Counted from the stretch's first letter, positions 27,635 to 36,273 are shown. The stretch is DNA of 56,267 bases from Beijerinckiaceae bacterium (GCA_947453205.1 CANGFT010000023.1:1-56267), one strand, 5' to 3'. A program made the numbers and translations. The notes: generated by a model not told the origin, from the sequence alone.

Positions 27635-27973
27635 TCAGTCCCCTTCCCCCGGCTCCGCGGAGAAATAGGCGTCAAACTTGCCGGGCTTGCCGTCGAAGGT
27701 CTTGGCGTCCGCAGGCGAATCGCGCTTGACCGTGATGTTCGGCCAGGACTTCGACATATCCGCGTTCAGTTTCAACCACTTATCGAGGCCCGGCTCGGTG
27801 TCGGGCTTGATGGCTTCAGCGGGGCACTCGGGTTCGCAAACGCCGCAGTCGATGCATTCGTCGGGATGAATCACCAGCATGTTCTCACCCTCGTAGAAAC
27901 AATCCACGGGGCAAACCTCAACGCAATCCATGTATTTGCATTTGATGCAGTTTTCGACGACGACGTAGGTCAT
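27635..27973 (-). CDS. fdxA: Seven-iron ferredoxin FdxA
   Basis: A 112-residue ferredoxin of the [3Fe-4S][4Fe-4S] type. The N-terminal half has Cys at 9, 12, 17, 21 and 25 ([19 protein letters not shown]), and the second cluster motif is [13 protein letters not shown]. The C-terminal half ([23 protein letters not shown]) is the extension seen in the Azotobacter FdI-like group. AGGAGA precedes ATG 27973. The order S4 protein, fdxA, carD is one I recognise from Hyphomicrobiales; the electron partner is not evident here. Confidence 0.95.
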   Translation of the reverse strand: MTYVVVENCIKCKYMDCVEVCPVDCFYEGENMLVIHPDECIDCGVCEPECPAEAIKPDTEPGLDKWLKLNADMSKSWPNITVKRDSPADAKTFDGKPGKFDAYFSAEPGEGD

Positions 27974-28066
27974 TCCGGCTTCTCCTGGCGCGAGCGGTCG
28001 ATCAATCCGCGCACACATTTCGCTTTTTGCTACCCCCTTTGAGGTGAAGGCGCAAGATCATGGCGC

Positions 28067-28092
28067 GCGCCAGCCAGGAGGAAGGCTGGCGC
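28067..28092. repeat. Strong hairpin between S4 gene and fdxA
   Basis: GCGCCAGCC / GGCTGGCGC perfect 9-bp stem with loop AGGAGGAA (plus strand). It lies about 95 bp upstream of the fdxA start and has no U-tract on either strand. Confidence 0.5.
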
Positions 28093-28149
28093 CTCACGCC
28101 CGGCGACTCGGCCCCTTGCCGGGGGGTGAAGGTGAAATAGCAAATCAGA

Positions 28150-28479
28150 TCAATTTGTTGGTTCTGATTCGGGCGCAACCGCAGGGGCGAGGTCGGTATA
28201 AAGGAGGCAGGCTTCCTCATAGGGGCCGCGCCTTTCGCCGGGCGATTCGACCCGCAGCACCCTCACCTGCCGCTCCAGCGCGATGGTGAGGACGTCGCCG
28301 GGGCGCACGGGTTTGTCGGGTCCGGACGCGCGCGCGCCATTAAGCCGCACATGCCCTGCCTGGACCAGCTTCGCGGCCAGCGCGCGTGTCTTCACCATGC
28401 GCGCGAACCACAGCCATTTGTCGAGCCTCTGGCGATCGGCGGCGGCGCCCGCGCCCCTGGCCAAGTCCCGGCCCGCCAT
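28150..28479 (-). CDS. S4-domain RNA-binding protein (HslR-like)
   Basis: A 109-residue S4 RNA-binding protein similar to heat-shock protein 15 (HslR), which rescues stalled 50S subunits carrying nascent chains. The S4 motif is RQRLDKWLWFARMVKTRALAAKLVQAGHVRLNGARASG, followed by VRPGDVLTIALERQVRVLRVESPGERRGP. It ends with a short disordered tail. It lies 25 bp downstream of the helicase gene on the same strand, so the two are probably one operon. Confidence 0.92.
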   Translation of the reverse strand: MAGRDLARGAGAAADRQRLDKWLWFARMVKTRALAAKLVQAGHVRLNGARASGPDKPVRPGDVLTIALERQVRVLRVESPGERRGPYEEACLLYTDLAPAVAPESEPTN

Positions 28480-28504
28480 CAGCGAAGCGATGGAAGGGCC
28501 GACA

Positions 28505-31500
28505 TCAGTCCTTCTTGCCCTTGTTTTCGAGCTCGGCCTTCAAGGCCAGAAGCTTGGCGAAGGGTGAATTGGGATCGGGCTGCCGGTCGCGGGCGGGGCG
28601 TTCGGTCGTGGCGAAGGTGCGCGCGCCGCCCTGCTCATTGCGGTCGGGACGCCCCTTGCCGAAGGGCCGGTCGCCATGGCGGCGCTCGCCATGGGGGCGA
28701 TCTCCACGGTGACGCTCGCCTTGAGGGCGGTCTCCCTGCGGACGCTCGCCTTGCGGGCGGTCACCATGTGGCCGGTCCCCTTGTGGCCGTTCCCCTTGGG
28801 GCCGCGCCTTGAAGCCCTCGAACCGCCGCTGGTCGCGACGGCCCTGCTGGGGCCTTTCCTGCGCGGCGCCAGCCGCCGCCTCGCCTTCAGCGGCGGGCGC
28901 GACGGGCTGGGCGCCGTCGCGGCGCTGGCCCTGCTGATCGCGGCGCGGTCCCCGCTCGCCCCGGCCACGCGGACGCTCGGGCCTGCGGCCCTCGTGCTGC
29001 CTGCGGCTTGGACGCCAGACCTCGATCATCGCTTCCTCAGCGACGGCCTCTTCAACGACAGCCTCTGCAGGCGCCGCCTCTTCGGCGACAAGCTCGGCCG
29101 ATGCTGCGGCGGGTTCGTCCTGAACTTCAGAAACCGGGGCCTCTGAAGCGGCCGCCTCAGCGGCGGGCTCTTCGGCCGCAGGCTCTTCAGCCACGGCTTC
29201 GGCAACGACAGTCTCTTCCGGCGCAGCCTGCGCCGTCTCTTCGGCGGGCGCCTCCGGGGCAACCGCTTCCAACGCCTCGGCGCTGGCCTCTTCTGCGCTG
29301 GCCTCCTCGGCGCCGCTCTCCCCGGCCTCTTCGGCTGGCACAGCGGAGGCCGTGATCGGCTGCATGGGCGCGGGCTTCAGGATCTGCGCGGTGATGGCCG
29401 GACCCTTGCGGCTCTCGGCGGCGTAGCCGAGCGACTTCAGGATCGAGGCGAAGGCCTCGCCCGAACAGCCAGCCAGCGAGGTCATGGCGACCGTCACCAC
29501 AAAGCTGTCGCCATCCGCCGCGCCCGCAGGCGGCTCGCCGACGGTGACGCCGGGGCGATAGGCGATGGCGGGGCGGATGAGATCGGCGAGACGCTCGAGA
29601 ATGTCGACGCGGACCGCGCGCTCCCCGCAAACGCGGAAGCCCGCCGCCAGATAGAGCCCCTTGGGCGTGTCCTTGTCGGCGGCGAAGGAGGTGCGGCCGG
29701 TGGAGGCGAGATGAGCGACCTCATCGAGACCCTTCACGCCCTCGATGCCGCCATGTTTCAGGGCCCAGAGCTGGGCCGCGAGCGCGCGGGGCGCGGGCTT
29801 CAGGAGCTGGGGCAGATAGAGATGATAGGCGCCGAAGCGGATGCCAAGCTTGCGCAGGGCGGCGCGGGCCGTCTGGTCGAGCGACTTCGCCTCGCTTGCG
29901 ACGCGGGACCGCTCCAGCACGCCAAGCGCCTCGGCGAGCTGGAAGGCGATGCCCCGGCCGATGCCTTCGAGCCCTTCGCCCGCCTCCAGCTCCGCAAGGC
30001 CGCCGAGCAGTTTCTTGATGTGCTGCGCGCTCCACAGATCGAGCCGCCTCTGCACCATTTCGAGGGCCGGGCCGGTGAGTTGCTCGTCCGCCAGAATCCG
30101 CACGCGGGGGCTCAGGATCTGCTCGCCGGAGGCCAGCTTGCCGACGGGCTCGCCAAGCCAGCGGATCACCCCGTCATTGGCCAGAACGAAGGCCTCGTCC
30201 ACCGCCTCGCTGACGCGGGCCGCGCGGCTTTCGATCTCGCTCGCCAGCGCCTGATGGGCGGCTGCGGTCAGGGTGCGGGCGACCTCGCCCCCCGCCTGCG
30301 GGTCAGGGGTGAACCGAAACCCGTGAAGGTTTCCCACATGCTGGCCCTCGACCATGACGTCGCCAGACCCGGTGATTTCCGCTTCGAGCATTGCATTCTC
30401 TCTCAAGCGACGCATCAGAACGCTCGTGCGCCGGTCGACGAACCGGTGGGCGAGGCGCTCGTGAAGAGCGTCGGACAAACTGTCCTCTACCTGACGCGTG
30501 ACGCCCTGCCAATGCTCGGGATCACGCAGCCAGTCCGGACGATTGGCGATGAAGTTGAAGGTCCGCACCTGCGCGATGCGCGCCGAGAGCGTGTCGATCT
30601 CCCCATCCGTGCGGTCGCACTGGGCGAGCTGGCGCTGAAACCAGTCGTCGGGAACCCGCCCCGCCCGCACCACGAAATGGAACAGCGTGAGCGCGAGATC
30701 CGCGTGAGCGGCGGGAGAAACCTTACGATAATCAGGTATTTGGCACACTTCCCAGAGGCGCTGCACATCGGCTCGGGTCTTGGCCTGCCGACGCACGTCG
30801 GCGTCCCGCGAGAGCAGGTCCAGGGTCACGACATCGACGCCCGTGGGGGCGCGGGTGAGGCCGGGTTCGGTCGGCAGCATCTCAAGGGAGGCTTGCAAGC
30901 TTTCGATCGAAGAAAAATCCAGCGTCGAGTTCCGCCATTGCAGCATCAGCAGCGGATCGAATCGATGGGTTTCGATGGCCTGCGCCGTTTCGGGGTCGAG
31001 GGCGGGGCAGCGCCCGGTCGTGCCGAAGGCCCCATCCTTGATGTAGCGGCCCGCCCGGCCCGCGATCTGCCCCAGTTCGCCATTGTTGAGGAGGCGATGC
31101 TGCCAGCCGTCGAATTTGCGGTTTCCGGCGAAGGCGATGTGGCCGACGTCGAGGTTGAGCCCCATGCCGATGGCGTCGGTGGCCACGATGTAGTCGACCT
31201 CGCCGGACTGATAGAGCGCGACCTGCGCGTTGCGGGTGCGCGGGCTCAGGGCCCCCAGCACTACGGCTGCGCCGCCCCGCTGGCGGCGGATCAGTTCGGC
31301 GATGGCGTAGACCTCCTCCGCCGAGAAGGCCACGATGGCGCTGCGCTCGGGCAGGCGCGACAGGCGCCGCTCGCCTGCGAAGGTCAGGGTCGACAGGCGC
31401 GGGCGCGTGACGATGGGCGCGCCGGGCAGCAGCTTCTCGATGAGGGGCTGGATGGTCGAGGCGCCGATCAACCAGGTCTCCTCGCGCCCGCGCCGGTTGA

Positions 31501-31873
31501 GCAGCCGGTCGGTGAAGACATGGCCGCGGTCAAGATCGGCGGCGAGCTGGATCTCATCCACCGCGACGAAATCGACGAAGAGGTCGCGCGGCATGGCTTC
31601 GACGGTGCAGATCCAGTAGCGGGGATTGCGCGGCTTGATCTTCTCTTCGCCGGTGATGAGAGCGACCGCGTTGACGCCCGCCTTCTCCACCACCTTGTTA
31701 TAGACCTCGCGCGCGAGCAGGCGCAGCGGCAGGCCGATCATGCCGCTGGGATATTGCAGCATCCGCTCGATGGTGATGTGGGTCTTGCCGGTGTTGGTGG
31801 GCCCCAGCACGGCGGTCACGCCCTTCCGGCGCTCCGAGGGGGGCAGGGCAGGCGCGGGAACTGCGAGATTCAT
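28505..31873 (-). CDS. SUV3-like DExH helicase with acidic and Arg-Gly-rich tail
   Basis: A 1122-residue superfamily 2 helicase resembling mitochondrial SUV3. Walker A GPTNTGKTH is at residues 24-32, DEIQ at 106-109, the motif V region at VATDAIGMGLNLD, and motif VI at GQIAGRAGRYIKDG. The helicase core and Suv3-type C-terminal domains reach to about residue 830. Then come an Ala/Glu-rich acidic stretch (about 840-940), an Arg/Gln-rich stretch, ten pentapeptide repeats (RPQGE/RPQGD/RPHGD; 1024-1073), and a conserved-looking end PFAKLLALKAELENKGKKD. The tail suggests RNA or ribonucleoprotein binding. A related gene next to an S4 gene is usual in Hyphomicrobiales. Confidence 0.92.
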   Translation of the reverse strand: MNLAVPAPALPPSERRKGVTAVLGPTNTGKTHITIERMLQYPSGMIGLPLRLLAREVYNKVVEKAGVNAVALITGEEKIKPRNPRYWICTVEAMPRDLFVDFVAVDEIQLAADLDRGHVFTDRLLNRRGREETWLIGASTIQPLIEKLLPGAPIVTRPRLSTLTFAGERRLSRLPERSAIVAFSAEEVYAIAELIRRQRGGAAVVLGALSPRTRNAQVALYQSGEVDYIVATDAIGMGLNLDVGHIAFAGNRKFDGWQHRLLNNGELGQIAGRAGRYIKDGAFGTTGRCPALDPETAQAIETHRFDPLLMLQWRNSTLDFSSIESLQASLEMLPTEPGLTRAPTGVDVVTLDLLSRDADVRRQAKTRADVQRLWEVCQIPDYRKVSPAAHADLALTLFHFVVRAGRVPDDWFQRQLAQCDRTDGEIDTLSARIAQVRTFNFIANRPDWLRDPEHWQGVTRQVEDSLSDALHERLAHRFVDRRTSVLMRRLRENAMLEAEITGSGDVMVEGQHVGNLHGFRFTPDPQAGGEVARTLTAAAHQALASEIESRAARVSEAVDEAFVLANDGVIRWLGEPVGKLASGEQILSPRVRILADEQLTGPALEMVQRRLDLWSAQHIKKLLGGLAELEAGEGLEGIGRGIAFQLAEALGVLERSRVASEAKSLDQTARAALRKLGIRFGAYHLYLPQLLKPAPRALAAQLWALKHGGIEGVKGLDEVAHLASTGRTSFAADKDTPKGLYLAAGFRVCGERAVRVDILERLADLIRPAIAYRPGVTVGEPPAGAADGDSFVVTVAMTSLAGCSGEAFASILKSLGYAAESRKGPAITAQILKPAPMQPITASAVPAEEAGESGAEEASAEEASAEALEAVAPEAPAEETAQAAPEETVVAEAVAEEPAAEEPAAEAAASEAPVSEVQDEPAAASAELVAEEAAPAEAVVEEAVAEEAMIEVWRPSRRQHEGRRPERPRGRGERGPRRDQQGQRRDGAQPVAPAAEGEAAAGAAQERPQQGRRDQRRFEGFKARPQGERPQGDRPHGDRPQGERPQGDRPQGERHRGDRPHGERRHGDRPFGKGRPDRNEQGGARTFATTERPARDRQPDPNSPFAKLLALKAELENKGKKD
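28655..28804 (-). repeat. 15-bp coding repeats in helicase tail (RPQGD units)
   Basis: Ten imperfect 15-base units encode RPQGE, RPQGD, RPHGD, RHRGD and similar pentapeptides at residues 1024-1073 of the helicase. Confidence 0.85.
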
Positions 31874-32383
31874 CTATGACGCCTTTTGCGCGCGATGGCC
31901 TGCAAGAGAGCCTGCTCTATGAGCCCTGATCTGCCCGATTTGGCACAGTTCGTCGAGTCTTCGTTCACACTTCGAACGGGATGGGAACGAATCGCGCCCG
32001 AATCGGCGACTCCTCTTGAGTCTTGATTTGTTCACCGCAAGATGTGGCGAGAGTCATGTAAAGCATAGCTAAGTCTTGTGAATCGGCAGGACTCCAGAGG
32101 CTCAAGACCACAGCTCGTTTCGACTCTGGCGCGGACTCCGAAGCGCCTCTGTGTCAACAGATAATCTTTGGGCAGAGCCGTTAACCCTTTGCACGAAGCC
32201 TGAACGAATCGGCGACGAATCACCTCTGGCGCTCCATTCCCTGCCTGTTCACGCCATATCTGGGGGCTCAGGGGGCCTGGCGCCGCTAGGGACGGGCAAA
32301 AATCAGGAGCTGGCGGGGCCGCCGATGCGCTTGTGGCGGGGCTCATGCTTAACGCCTGTCCCGATTTGACGCAGCGGAAGAGC
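31874..32383. other. 510-bp non-coding region upstream of helicase gene
   Basis: It contains the GANTC cluster (31955-32221), the hexamer GTTCAC three times (31963, 32030 and 32248 regions) and two TTAAC half-sites (32181 and 32349 regions) resembling half of a CtrA box. Base composition looks less GC-rich than the flanks. A 104-codon minus-strand frame (32032-32346) has no ribosome site and coding-unlike composition, so I do not call a gene. Confidence 0.6.
31955..32221. promoter_or_regulatory. Cluster of 12 GANTC sites (CcrM methylation motif)
   Basis: GANTC begins at 31955, 31989, 32000, 32008, 32018, 32051, 32080, 32090, 32122, 32134, 32206 and 32217. Random expectation for 267 bp is about one site. 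Many neighbours are 8-12 bp apart (about one helical turn) and some larger gaps are 29-34 bp. GANTC is the target of the cell-cycle adenine methylase CcrM in alphaproteobacteria. Confidence 0.85.
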
Positions 32384-33223
32384 CTAGCGGGAGGCGGATT
32401 TCTCGGGCGGGCTCGCCTCGAACTCGGTCGCCTCGATCACGGTCGTGCCGACCATGGTGGCGACGGAGATTTTGAAGGGAATGGTGGCGCGGCTGGCCCC
32501 GATGGGCGCAAGCCATACCTCCATCTCCTTGTTGTTCTCCATGAATTTGGTGGCGGCGCGATCCGGGCGATGGCCGGCGACCGCCACATAGCGGGCGGCG
32601 CAGACCGCCACGGGGCCTTCGTAGCCCCTGACCTTGACCTGCTTCTGGCCGACATAGGTCAGGTTGATGGTGAAGCGGGCCCAGCCGTCGTAGATGGGCA
32701 GGGAGCGGTTGCAGGCGCCGGGGCCGATGACCGGCCCGCCCTCGGAATTCATCATGATGAGGGCGCTCAGGGGATCGATGATCTTCTGCTTGTGCGCGTC
32801 CGTCACCGGCACGCGGCCGGGCAGCTCCTCGAAGGGGGGCGCGATCTCCGAGGCCTTCACATTGCCTGCGGCCATGGCCATGCGCACGGTGCGGGTCATG
32901 GTGGCGTTGGCGGCGGTCGTGGCGTAGGCGTTGGGCGCGACCCGCCCCTGCTGCAGGAGCCCCGAGGCGCTGGCGGCGCCCCTTGAGCTGGACACGAGGG
33001 CGGCGATCCCGGAGAGCTTGGCGGTGGCGTCGATCTGATAGGCGTCGGGCTCGATCGAGCCTTCGAGCGTCGCATTGCCGAGCGCAAGGCCGATCAGTTT
33101 GACGGAATAGCGGGCCTTGAAGCCGTCGGCGATGGCGGCGCCGGGGGGCATGGCCAGCCACAGCAGGGCCAGAGCCGCCACGCTTCGGCGCCCACGTCCA
33201 TTCATAGACAGCATCTGGATCAT
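32384..33223 (-). CDS. DUF3108 exported protein
   Basis: A 279-residue exported protein of the DUF3108 family. A signal peptide (RRSVAALALLWLAMPPGAAIA) is followed by FKARYSVKLIGLALGNATLEGSI, which suits the beta-rich DUF3108 fold, and later DPLSALIMMNSEGGPVIGPGACNRSLPIYDGWARF with GRYVAVAGHRPD-like segments. ATGs at 33223, 33214 and 33205 all fit; none has a clear ribosome site. It is divergent from rpmB, a neighbourhood I know from this order. The function is unknown; it is probably periplasmic. Confidence 0.87.
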   Translation of the reverse strand: MIQMLSMNGRGRRSVAALALLWLAMPPGAAIADGFKARYSVKLIGLALGNATLEGSIEPDAYQIDATAKLSGIAALVSSSRGAASASGLLQQGRVAPNAYATTAANATMTRTVRMAMAAGNVKASEIAPPFEELPGRVPVTDAHKQKIIDPLSALIMMNSEGGPVIGPGACNRSLPIYDGWARFTINLTYVGQKQVKVRGYEGPVAVCAARYVAVAGHRPDRAATKFMENNKEMEVWLAPIGASRATIPFKISVATMVGTTVIEATEFEASPPEKSASR

Positions 33224-33544
33224 CGAATCAGACCGGTTGGAGCGCCCCCGCGCTTCTAACCCGTCCCAATGGCCTTGGGAATCCGCCGCTTTCGTGGCAT
33301 GGACGGCTTCCCGAGGGTCAGCCTTGCAGCCGATTTGGCGGGGCCTTCGGCTTGACGCGCCCCGGCGCCTCCACTATACACCCGCGATCAATCACCCGAG
33401 CGGTTCGATCCGTGGGGCCTGCGCGCCATGTCGGCGCGGCTCCATCAAGGGCTTTCACGCCCCGGTTCGCCCCGCCCGACAGTCTCTCCGGATGTCCGGA
33501 CGCAGCCGCAAGGCCGCGCAGATGAGTTCGAAAGGAAGCGTGCC
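33224..33544. other. Divergent DUF3108-rpmB intergenic region and rpmB leader
   Basis: It carries the rpmB promoter (33352-33380) and a leader of about 160 bases with small inverted repeats such as GCGCC-ATGTC-GGCGC near 33426. No gene is visible. Confidence 0.6.
33352..33380 (+). promoter_or_regulatory. Sigma-70 promoter of rpmB
   Basis: TTGACG (33352-33357), 17-base spacer, TATACA (33375-33380): a near-consensus housekeeping promoter about 165 bases before the rpmB start. Confidence 0.8.
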
Positions 33545-33838
33545 ATGTCCCGTCGTTGCGAGCTGACCGGCAAGGCCGTCCAGAGCGGCAATCTCGTCAG
33601 CCATTCCAATCACAAGACGCGCACGCGGTTCCTGCCGAACCTGTGCAACGTCACCCTGATCTCCGAGACCCTGCAGCGCGGCGTCCGCTTCCGCGTGGCG
33701 GCTGCGGCCCTTCGCTCGGTCGAGCATCGTGGCGGCCTCGACGCCTTCCTGCTGAAGGCCCATGACGGCGAGCTGTCCCAGGGCGCCCGCGTCATCAAGC
33801 GCGAGATCGTCAAGAAGCAGGCCGCCGCCGCCAGCTGA
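33545..33838 (+). CDS. rpmB: 50S ribosomal protein L28
   Basis: A 97-residue L28 of the longer alphaproteobacterial form. It begins [36 protein letters not shown] (key words ELTGK, GN-x-[14 protein letters not shown]) and continues [31 protein letters not shown] precedes ATG 33545; the upstream extension lies in the leader. A strong promoter and a UUCG-loop terminator bracket it, so it is a single-gene unit. Confidence 0.97.
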   Translation: MSRRCELTGKAVQSGNLVSHSNHKTRTRFLPNLCNVTLISETLQRGVRFRVAAAALRSVEHRGGLDAFLLKAHDGELSQGARVIKREIVKKQAAAAS

Positions 33839-33863
33839 TCGGCCTCGCCTGATCTCAGATTTG

Positions 33864-33892
33864 AACGGCTCGCTTCGGCGGGCCGTTTTTGT
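33864..33892 (+). terminator. Rho-independent terminator of rpmB
   Basis: A 10-bp stem (AACGGCTCGC 33864-33873 with 33878-33887, one G-U pair) closed by a TTCG tetraloop and followed by TTTTTGTTT. Confidence 0.92.
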
Positions 33893-33912
33893 TTGCCCCG
33901 GCTTGCGCGCCC

Positions 33913-34314
33913 CTAGCCCAACAACTCCACCAGCGGCGGAATCAGCGGCTCGTCCGCTGGCGGCATGGGATATTGGCGCAGGTCGCGCGCGCGCACCCAT
34001 TTCAGCGCCTGCCCCTCGCGCGACTGCACGAAGCCTTCCCAGCGGCGGCAGACGTAAAGCGGCATCAGCAGGTGGAACTCGGGGTAGGCGTAGCTCGCGA
34101 AGGTGAGCGGGGCGAGGCAGGCCTCCTTCACCGTGATCCCCAGCTCCTCGCGCAGCTCGCGGATCAGCGCCTCTTCGGGCCGCTCGCCCGCATCGATCTT
34201 GCCGCCGGGAAATTCCCACAGGCCCGCCAGCGCCTTTCCCTCGGGGCGTTGGGCGATCAGGATGCGGTCGTCCGCATCAATCAGCGCGACGGCGACGACG
34301 AGAAGGATTTTCAA
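33913..34314 (-). CDS. mutT: MutT-type NUDIX hydrolase (8-oxo-dGTP diphosphatase)
   Basis: A 133-residue NUDIX protein of the MutT group that removes oxidised dGTP. The Nudix box is GGKIDAGERPEEALIRELREELGI, with essential Glu residues in RELREELG. The N-terminal MKILLVVAVALIDADDRILIAQRPEGKALAGLWEFP is typical of MutT. The C-terminal WVRARDLRQYPMPPADEPLIPPL also fits MutT. It lies on the minus strand downstream of a lipoprotein gene and argJ; in related genomes mutT often sits near argJ and secA. Confidence 0.93.
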   Translation of the reverse strand: MKILLVVAVALIDADDRILIAQRPEGKALAGLWEFPGGKIDAGERPEEALIRELREELGITVKEACLAPLTFASYAYPEFHLLMPLYVCRRWEGFVQSREGQALKWVRARDLRQYPMPPADEPLIPPLVELLG

Positions 34315-34369
34315 GGGCGAGGCTCCGGCTAGATCATCCTCGCCTAACGCGGGCGGCGCGTGTGCGCAA

Positions 34370-34876
34370 CTATTTGCCGGATACGATGACCTTCACCGCC
34401 TCTTTCTCATCGCCCCTCACCGTGACCTTCTCATAGATGATCCCGCCGGAGGGGAGGATCGAATTGTCGGCGTACCAGGTCGCCTGCGTCCAGACATAAT
34501 AGGTTCCCGGCGCGACATGATCGAAGCTGAAGCGCCCATCGGACTCCGCCTTCGTGTTGCGCATGTGCTTTTGATATTCGGGATCGGACTCCATGGTCAG
34601 GAAGAGCCGCATGGCCTTCAGATATTTGCGTTCCTCGAAGAAGGCCGCGAAACGCGAGTCCGCATAGGCTGTCGCGGGAATGAGATAGACATATTCGCCC
34701 GCGGCGAAGATCACCCGCCCGTTCTCGGCGCGAAAGAAGGCGTGGCCGTTGATCTTGCCCTTGCCGGGCTTGTGAATGAAGGCGGCCTCAAGGGGGTCGA
34801 AGGGCACATCGACGTCGGGCTTGGCGCAAGAGGCGAGAGAAGCCGCAACGATGGCCGTTAAAACAAATCTGCGCAT
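34370..34876 (-). CDS. Putative lipoprotein with carboxypeptidase-regulatory-like region
   Basis: A 168-residue lipoprotein: MRRFVLTAIVAASLASC puts the lipidated Cys at residue 17. The mature part includes INGHAFFRAENGRVIFAAGEYVYLIPATAYADSRF and later AESDGRFSFDHVAPGTYYVWTQATWY. The pattern G-x-F-x-F-x-x-V-x-P-G-x-Y is that of carboxypeptidase-regulatory-like (Ig-like) beta domains. The function is unknown. A perfect 11-bp inverted repeat lies 13 bases before its start. Confidence 0.8.
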   Translation of the reverse strand: MRRFVLTAIVAASLASCAKPDVDVPFDPLEAAFIHKPGKGKINGHAFFRAENGRVIFAAGEYVYLIPATAYADSRFAAFFEERKYLKAMRLFLTMESDPEYQKHMRNTKAESDGRFSFDHVAPGTYYVWTQATWYADNSILPSGGIIYEKVTVRGDEKEAVKVIVSGK

Positions 34877-34889
34877 GAGACGCTCGCAA

Positions 34890-34918
34890 CGAACATTCGG
34901 ACAATGCCCGAATGTTCG
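34890..34918. repeat. Perfect 11-bp inverted repeat before lipoprotein gene
   Basis: CGAACATTCGG (34890-34900) and CCGAATGTTCG (34908-34918), 7-base loop. There is no U-tract on either strand, so an operator or RNA structure near the ribosome site is more likely than a terminator. Confidence 0.6.
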
Positions 34919-34947
34919 CGCAGAGCGCGGCTTAAATCAACAGGCCA

Positions 34948-36198
34948 TCAGCTCCGGTAGTCCCCGTTGATCGCCACATATTCCTTGGTGAGGTCGCAGG
35001 TCCAGACGGTGGCCGAGCCCTTGCCGCCTGTGCCGACATCCACGGTGATGTCGATCTTCTCGCCCTTCATATAGGCGGAGGTCTTGGCCTCGTCATAGGT
35101 TCCATCGCGCAAGCCCTTGTGGGCCACGCGGAAATCGCCGAACCAGATGGCGAGCTTGTCGCGCTCGGCCTTTTCGCCAGCCTTGCCGACGGCGGCGACG
35201 ATGCGGCCCCAGTTGGCGTCTTCGCCCGCCACCGCCGTCTTCACCAGCGGCGAATTGGCGATGGACAGGGCGATGCGTTTGGCGGCGGCTGCGCTGGCCG
35301 CGCCCTCGACGCGGATCTCCACGAATTTGCGGCAGCCCTCGCCATCGCGCACCACCTGATGGGCGAGGTCGAGCAGCACGGCGTCGAGCGCCTTCTTGAA
35401 GGCGGCGAGGCGCCGGTCGCCCGCCTCCGTGATCTTGGGCGCGCCGCGCTTGGCCGCAGCGCCCGTGGCGAAGAGCATGAGCGTGTCGGAGGTCGAGGTG
35501 TCGCTGTCGACCGTGATCGCATTGAAGCTCGTCTGCACGGATTTCGAGAGCATGGCCTGCAGGGCCGCCGCGCTGATCGGCGCATCGGTGAAGACGTAGG
35601 AGAGCATGGTCGCCATATCCGGCGCGATCATGCCCGCGCCCTTCGCCATGCCGTTGATGGTCACGGGCACGCCCGCGATTTCGACCGTGGCGGTCGCGAC
35701 CTTGGGATAGGTGTCGGTGGTCATGATGGCCCTGGCGGCCTCCAGCAATCCATCGGGCGAGGCCTTGGCCACGAGCTTGTCGAGCACGCCGTCGAACTTG
35801 CTGGCGTCGAGGGGCTCGCCGATCACGCCGGTGGAGGCGAGAAAAATTTCGCCCATGGGCGCGCTGGTCGCCCTGGCGGCGATTTCGGCGGTGAGCTTTG
35901 CGGCCTTCGCGCCCACCTTGCCGGTGAAGGCGTTGGCGTTGCCGGAATTGACCACGAGCGCGCGGGCCTTGCCGCCCTTGAGGCGCGCGCGGCACCAGTC
36001 GACGGGGGCCGAGGGGCATTTGGACTTGGTGAAGACGCCCGCGACCTGCGTGCCCTTGTCGAGCAGGGCCAGCATGACGTCCGTACGGCCCTTGTAACGG
36101 ATGCCCGCCGCCGCCGTGGCGAAACGCACGCCTTCGATGGCCAGAATCTCCGGGTAGGACGTGGGGGCGAGCGGGGAGACGGCGGTGCTGTGGGCCAT
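34948..36198 (-). CDS. argJ: Bifunctional ornithine acetyltransferase / N-acetylglutamate synthase ArgJ
   Basis: Makes N-acetylglutamate and recycles the acetyl group from N-acetylornithine in the cyclic arginine pathway. The 416-residue precursor cleaves itself before the nucleophile Thr in [11 protein letters not shown]. Other signatures are [30 protein letters not shown] and [17 protein letters not shown]. The C-terminus ends VAINGDYRS. It lies downstream of the DUF1499 gene, on the same strand as the parvulin gene. Confidence 0.97.
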   Translation of the reverse strand: MAHSTAVSPLAPTSYPEILAIEGVRFATAAAGIRYKGRTDVMLALLDKGTQVAGVFTKSKCPSAPVDWCRARLKGGKARALVVNSGNANAFTGKVGAKAAKLTAEIAARATSAPMGEIFLASTGVIGEPLDASKFDGVLDKLVAKASPDGLLEAARAIMTTDTYPKVATATVEIAGVPVTINGMAKGAGMIAPDMATMLSYVFTDAPISAAALQAMLSKSVQTSFNAITVDSDTSTSDTLMLFATGAAAKRGAPKITEAGDRRLAAFKKALDAVLLDLAHQVVRDGEGCRKFVEIRVEGAASAAAAKRIALSIANSPLVKTAVAGEDANWGRIVAAVGKAGEKAERDKLAIWFGDFRVAHKGLRDGTYDEAKTSAYMKGEKIDITVDVGTGGKGSATVWTCDLTKEYVAINGDYRS

Positions 36199-36273
36199 GG
36201 GTGTTTCCTGCGGATGCGCCTTCGGGAATTGGGCCGCACATTTGCGGAGCCCTGCGTCACGGTCAAGCCGCCT

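Noticed and set aside
29711-31879. 722-codon plus-strand frame
   Set aside because: It is the antisense shadow of the helicase gene, produced by high third-position GC; no protein family is recognisable.
32032-32346. 104-codon minus-strand frame inside the GANTC-rich region
   Set aside because: No ribosome site, no recognisable motifs, and the sequence is better explained by repeated short GANTC-containing elements.
31874-32383. Possible chromosomal replication origin
   Set aside because: GANTC sites and CtrA-like half-sites are present, but I see no clear DnaA box (TTATCCACA type), no full TTAA-N7-TTAA site and none of the genes usually next to alphaproteobacterial origins.
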